From CAINDR01 sp964495615 (GTDB taxonomy: Bacteria > Patescibacteriota > Patescibacteriia > Patescibacteriales > UBA12465), in the NCBI GenBank assembly GCA_964495615.1, contig CAZBVX010000028.1, positions 1 to 7,226 on the forward strand: a stretch of DNA of 7,226 bases, read 5' to 3'. Positions 6,055 to 7,226 of the stretch are shown here, piece after piece; the stretch's first letter is position 1, and the number at the start of each line of letters is the position of its first letter. The notes beneath the pieces are model-generated. The model did not search any database. It saw only the letters and a list, made by a program, of their open reading frames with translations, and had not been told where the DNA came from. The position numbers and the translations under genes were made by a program.

Positions 6055-7128
6055 TTATTTTAATAAAAATTGAGAAAATTTTTCGGCTTGGATATTCCAG
6101 AAAAAAGATTGGGCATGAATTTTTCCTTGTTGACCCATTCTAGTTCGCAAATTTTCATCTTCCGCCAAAGTCTGAATCGCTTGCGCCAAATCGGCTGGAC
6201 TTTCCGGATTAAGCAAAAAACCAGTTTCACCATCAAGCACCGCATCGGCTACGCCGCCGGAATTTCCGGCAATCACCGGTTTTTGACACAAACCGGCCTC
6301 CAAATAAACAATGCCAAAACCTTCAAAGTCGCCGGCAATATTTCGAGAAGGCATAATAAAAACTGAGCACCGGTTCAATAGCTGCCATTTTTTTTCATCA
6401 TCCACCAAACCAGTAAAAATAATTTTTCGTTGCAGATTTTCAGAAAGTTGGCTAATCAATTTTTTTAAATATTCTTCGTCTGGACCGGTACCAGCAATCG
6501 TGTAAGTAAATTCGGACCACCAATTTTTTGTCGCACAATTTTTTTCTAAAATTTCCAAAGCGGCAATTGTTTGGTCAATTCCCTTGCGGCGCACCAAGCG
6601 GCCCAAGGATAACAAATTAAAATTATCACTAGCTGACATCTGAACAAAATTTTTATCTTCTGGCGAAATACCTGGATTGACCACAAAAATTTTTTCTGCC
6701 CATTTTGGATTTTTTTCTTTTAATTTTTCGGCGGTAAAGTTGTTGGCGCAGACAATTTTGGCGGCTCGATTAATAATCAAACGGCTAATAAATTTTTTTC
6801 GGCCGCTAAAAGCCAAGCTCAAATCCATGCCGTGAAAAATTAAACAGTATTTCAAGGGTTGGAAAAATGAAAGTAAATAAGCAACAGTGCCCAAAGGCAA
6901 AATCTGCCCGACCAACAACCACTCGGCATCGCTGGATTTTAATTCTTTTTTAATTTCGCCAAAACTTTTTCGCCATTTCGGCCAAAAACTTTTTGCCAAC
7001 AATCTTCCGTCAGTATTATCAAGAACTGCTAGCTCTTGGTTTGGCCAAAATTTTGCCAGATGAGAATAGTAATGACTCACTCCGCCAGTATTGTTCAAGT
7101 TATCAGTTGTAATTAATAAATTTTTCAT
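6055..7128 (-). CDS. Glycosyltransferase family 4 (GT-B fold, retaining)
   Basis: This 357-residue protein, of usual family length, has two Rossmann-like halves. The N-terminal acceptor half carries the glycine loop NNTGGVSHY (12-20) and FHGMD with H99. The C-terminal donor half starts near SLGRLVRRKGID (174-185), where R177 and K182 are expected to contact the donor phosphates. It continues through TIAGTGPDEE, VFIMPSR and the E-x7-E motif, with E269 and E277 in EGFGIVYLEAGLCQKPVIA. It ends in GGVADAVLDGETGFLLNP, the typical end of this domain. Family members use UDP- or GDP-sugars and retain the anomeric configuration; the specific sugar cannot be inferred. No signal or membrane segment is seen, so it should work at the cytoplasmic face. 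Its ATG overlaps the stop of the upstream flippase-like gene by 4 bases (ATGA), which supports coupled translation within one operon. Confidence 0.95.
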   Translation of the reverse strand: MKNLLITTDNLNNTGGVSHYYSHLAKFWPNQELAVLDNTDGRLLAKSFWPKWRKSFGEIKKELKSSDAEWLLVGQILPLGTVAYLLSFFQPLKYCLIFHGMDLSLAFSGRKKFISRLIINRAAKIVCANNFTAEKLKEKNPKWAEKIFVVNPGISPEDKNFVQMSASDNFNLLSLGRLVRRKGIDQTIAALEILEKNCATKNWWSEFTYTIAGTGPDEEYLKKLISQLSENLQRKIIFTGLVDDEKKWQLLNRCSVFIMPSRNIAGDFEGFGIVYLEAGLCQKPVIAGNSGGVADAVLDGETGFLLNPESPADLAQAIQTLAEDENLRTRMGQQGKIHAQSFFWNIQAEKFSQFLLK

Positions 7129-7226
7129 TTTTTTAGATGAAATGATTGAGCAATACTCAGCACATCTTCTTTTTTGAAACCGCCGAATAAATAAAGAGCA
7201 ACAAAATAAGAAATCATTCCGAGCAA
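7125..7226 (-). CDS. C-terminal end of a membrane protein, probably a polysaccharide flippase (5' end outside window)
   Basis: The last 33 codons of an open frame run in from the right edge to a TGA at 7125-7127. The residues read LLGMISYFVALYLFGGFKKED and then a short polar tail ending HLKK. A final hydrophobic helix followed by a GGxKKED turn and a short amphipathic tail is the usual end of MOP-superfamily (Wzx/MurJ-like) polysaccharide exporters. Its stop overlaps the GT4 start by 4 bases, which places it in the glycan operon. With only 33 residues visible, another membrane protein such as a polymerase cannot be excluded. Confidence 0.65.
   Translation of the reverse strand: MLGMISYFVALYLFGGFKKEDVLSIAQSFHLKK

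Noticed and set aside
1..7226. Recoded TGA (Gracilibacteria/Absconditabacteria-type code)
   Set aside because: TGA serves as the stop of the GT2, ligase-like and flippase-like genes at tight junctions, and the main proteins use TGG for Trp without internal TGA.
1..7226. Avoidance of GATC sites because of the Dam-type enzyme
   Set aside because: GATC occurs about 14 times across the window by eye. That is somewhat fewer than base composition alone would give, but not a clear avoidance, and too few to judge.

Overview
The window looks like a chromosomal segment of a bacterium with moderate to low GC content, using the standard code (TGA is a real stop, including inside ATGA gene overlaps). Several points suggest a Patescibacteria/CPR-type genome: lineage-typical LysRS motif variants, a compact greA-lysS pair, starts that mostly lack a Shine-Dalgarno sequence, and an O-antigen-ligase-like protein of a kind I associate with that group. 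The assignment is an inference, roughly 60% sure. Every supported gene is on the minus strand, so the window reads right to left.

Right part (3851-7226): a surface-glycan operon. It holds the last 33 residues of a probable membrane flippase, a GT-B family 4 glycosyltransferase, a GT-A family 2 glycosyltransferase, and a multi-membrane-span O-antigen ligase/polymerase-like protein. Two junctions are 4-base ATGA overlaps. The expected logic is that the two transferases build a lipid-linked glycan on the cytoplasmic face, the flippase moves it across the membrane, and the ligase-like protein polymerises it or transfers it to an acceptor.

Middle (3123-3854): a 204-residue protein with no recognised family, apparently built from three copies of a beta-beta-alpha unit. 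It has its own strong promoter, whose -35 box contains the stop codon of the ligase-like gene, and it ends in a good intrinsic terminator.

Left-centre (860-3102): a sigma70-like promoter drives greA (transcript cleavage factor) and lysS (class II lysyl-tRNA synthetase), probably followed by a tRNA-Gln(UUG) gene. Hairpins lie on both sides of the tRNA and a terminator follows. The tRNA anticodon stem has two mismatches.

Left edge (1-815): a more AT-rich Dam/DpnII-type adenine methyltransferase gene, cut by the window edge, with a possible weak promoter of its own. A 12-base copy of the tRNA T-arm lies between it and the tRNA. This fits an accessory segment next to a tRNA gene, though nothing in the window proves mobility. 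I saw no CRISPR array, insertion sequence, rRNA or plus-strand gene. No gene-free stretch exceeds 300 bases.
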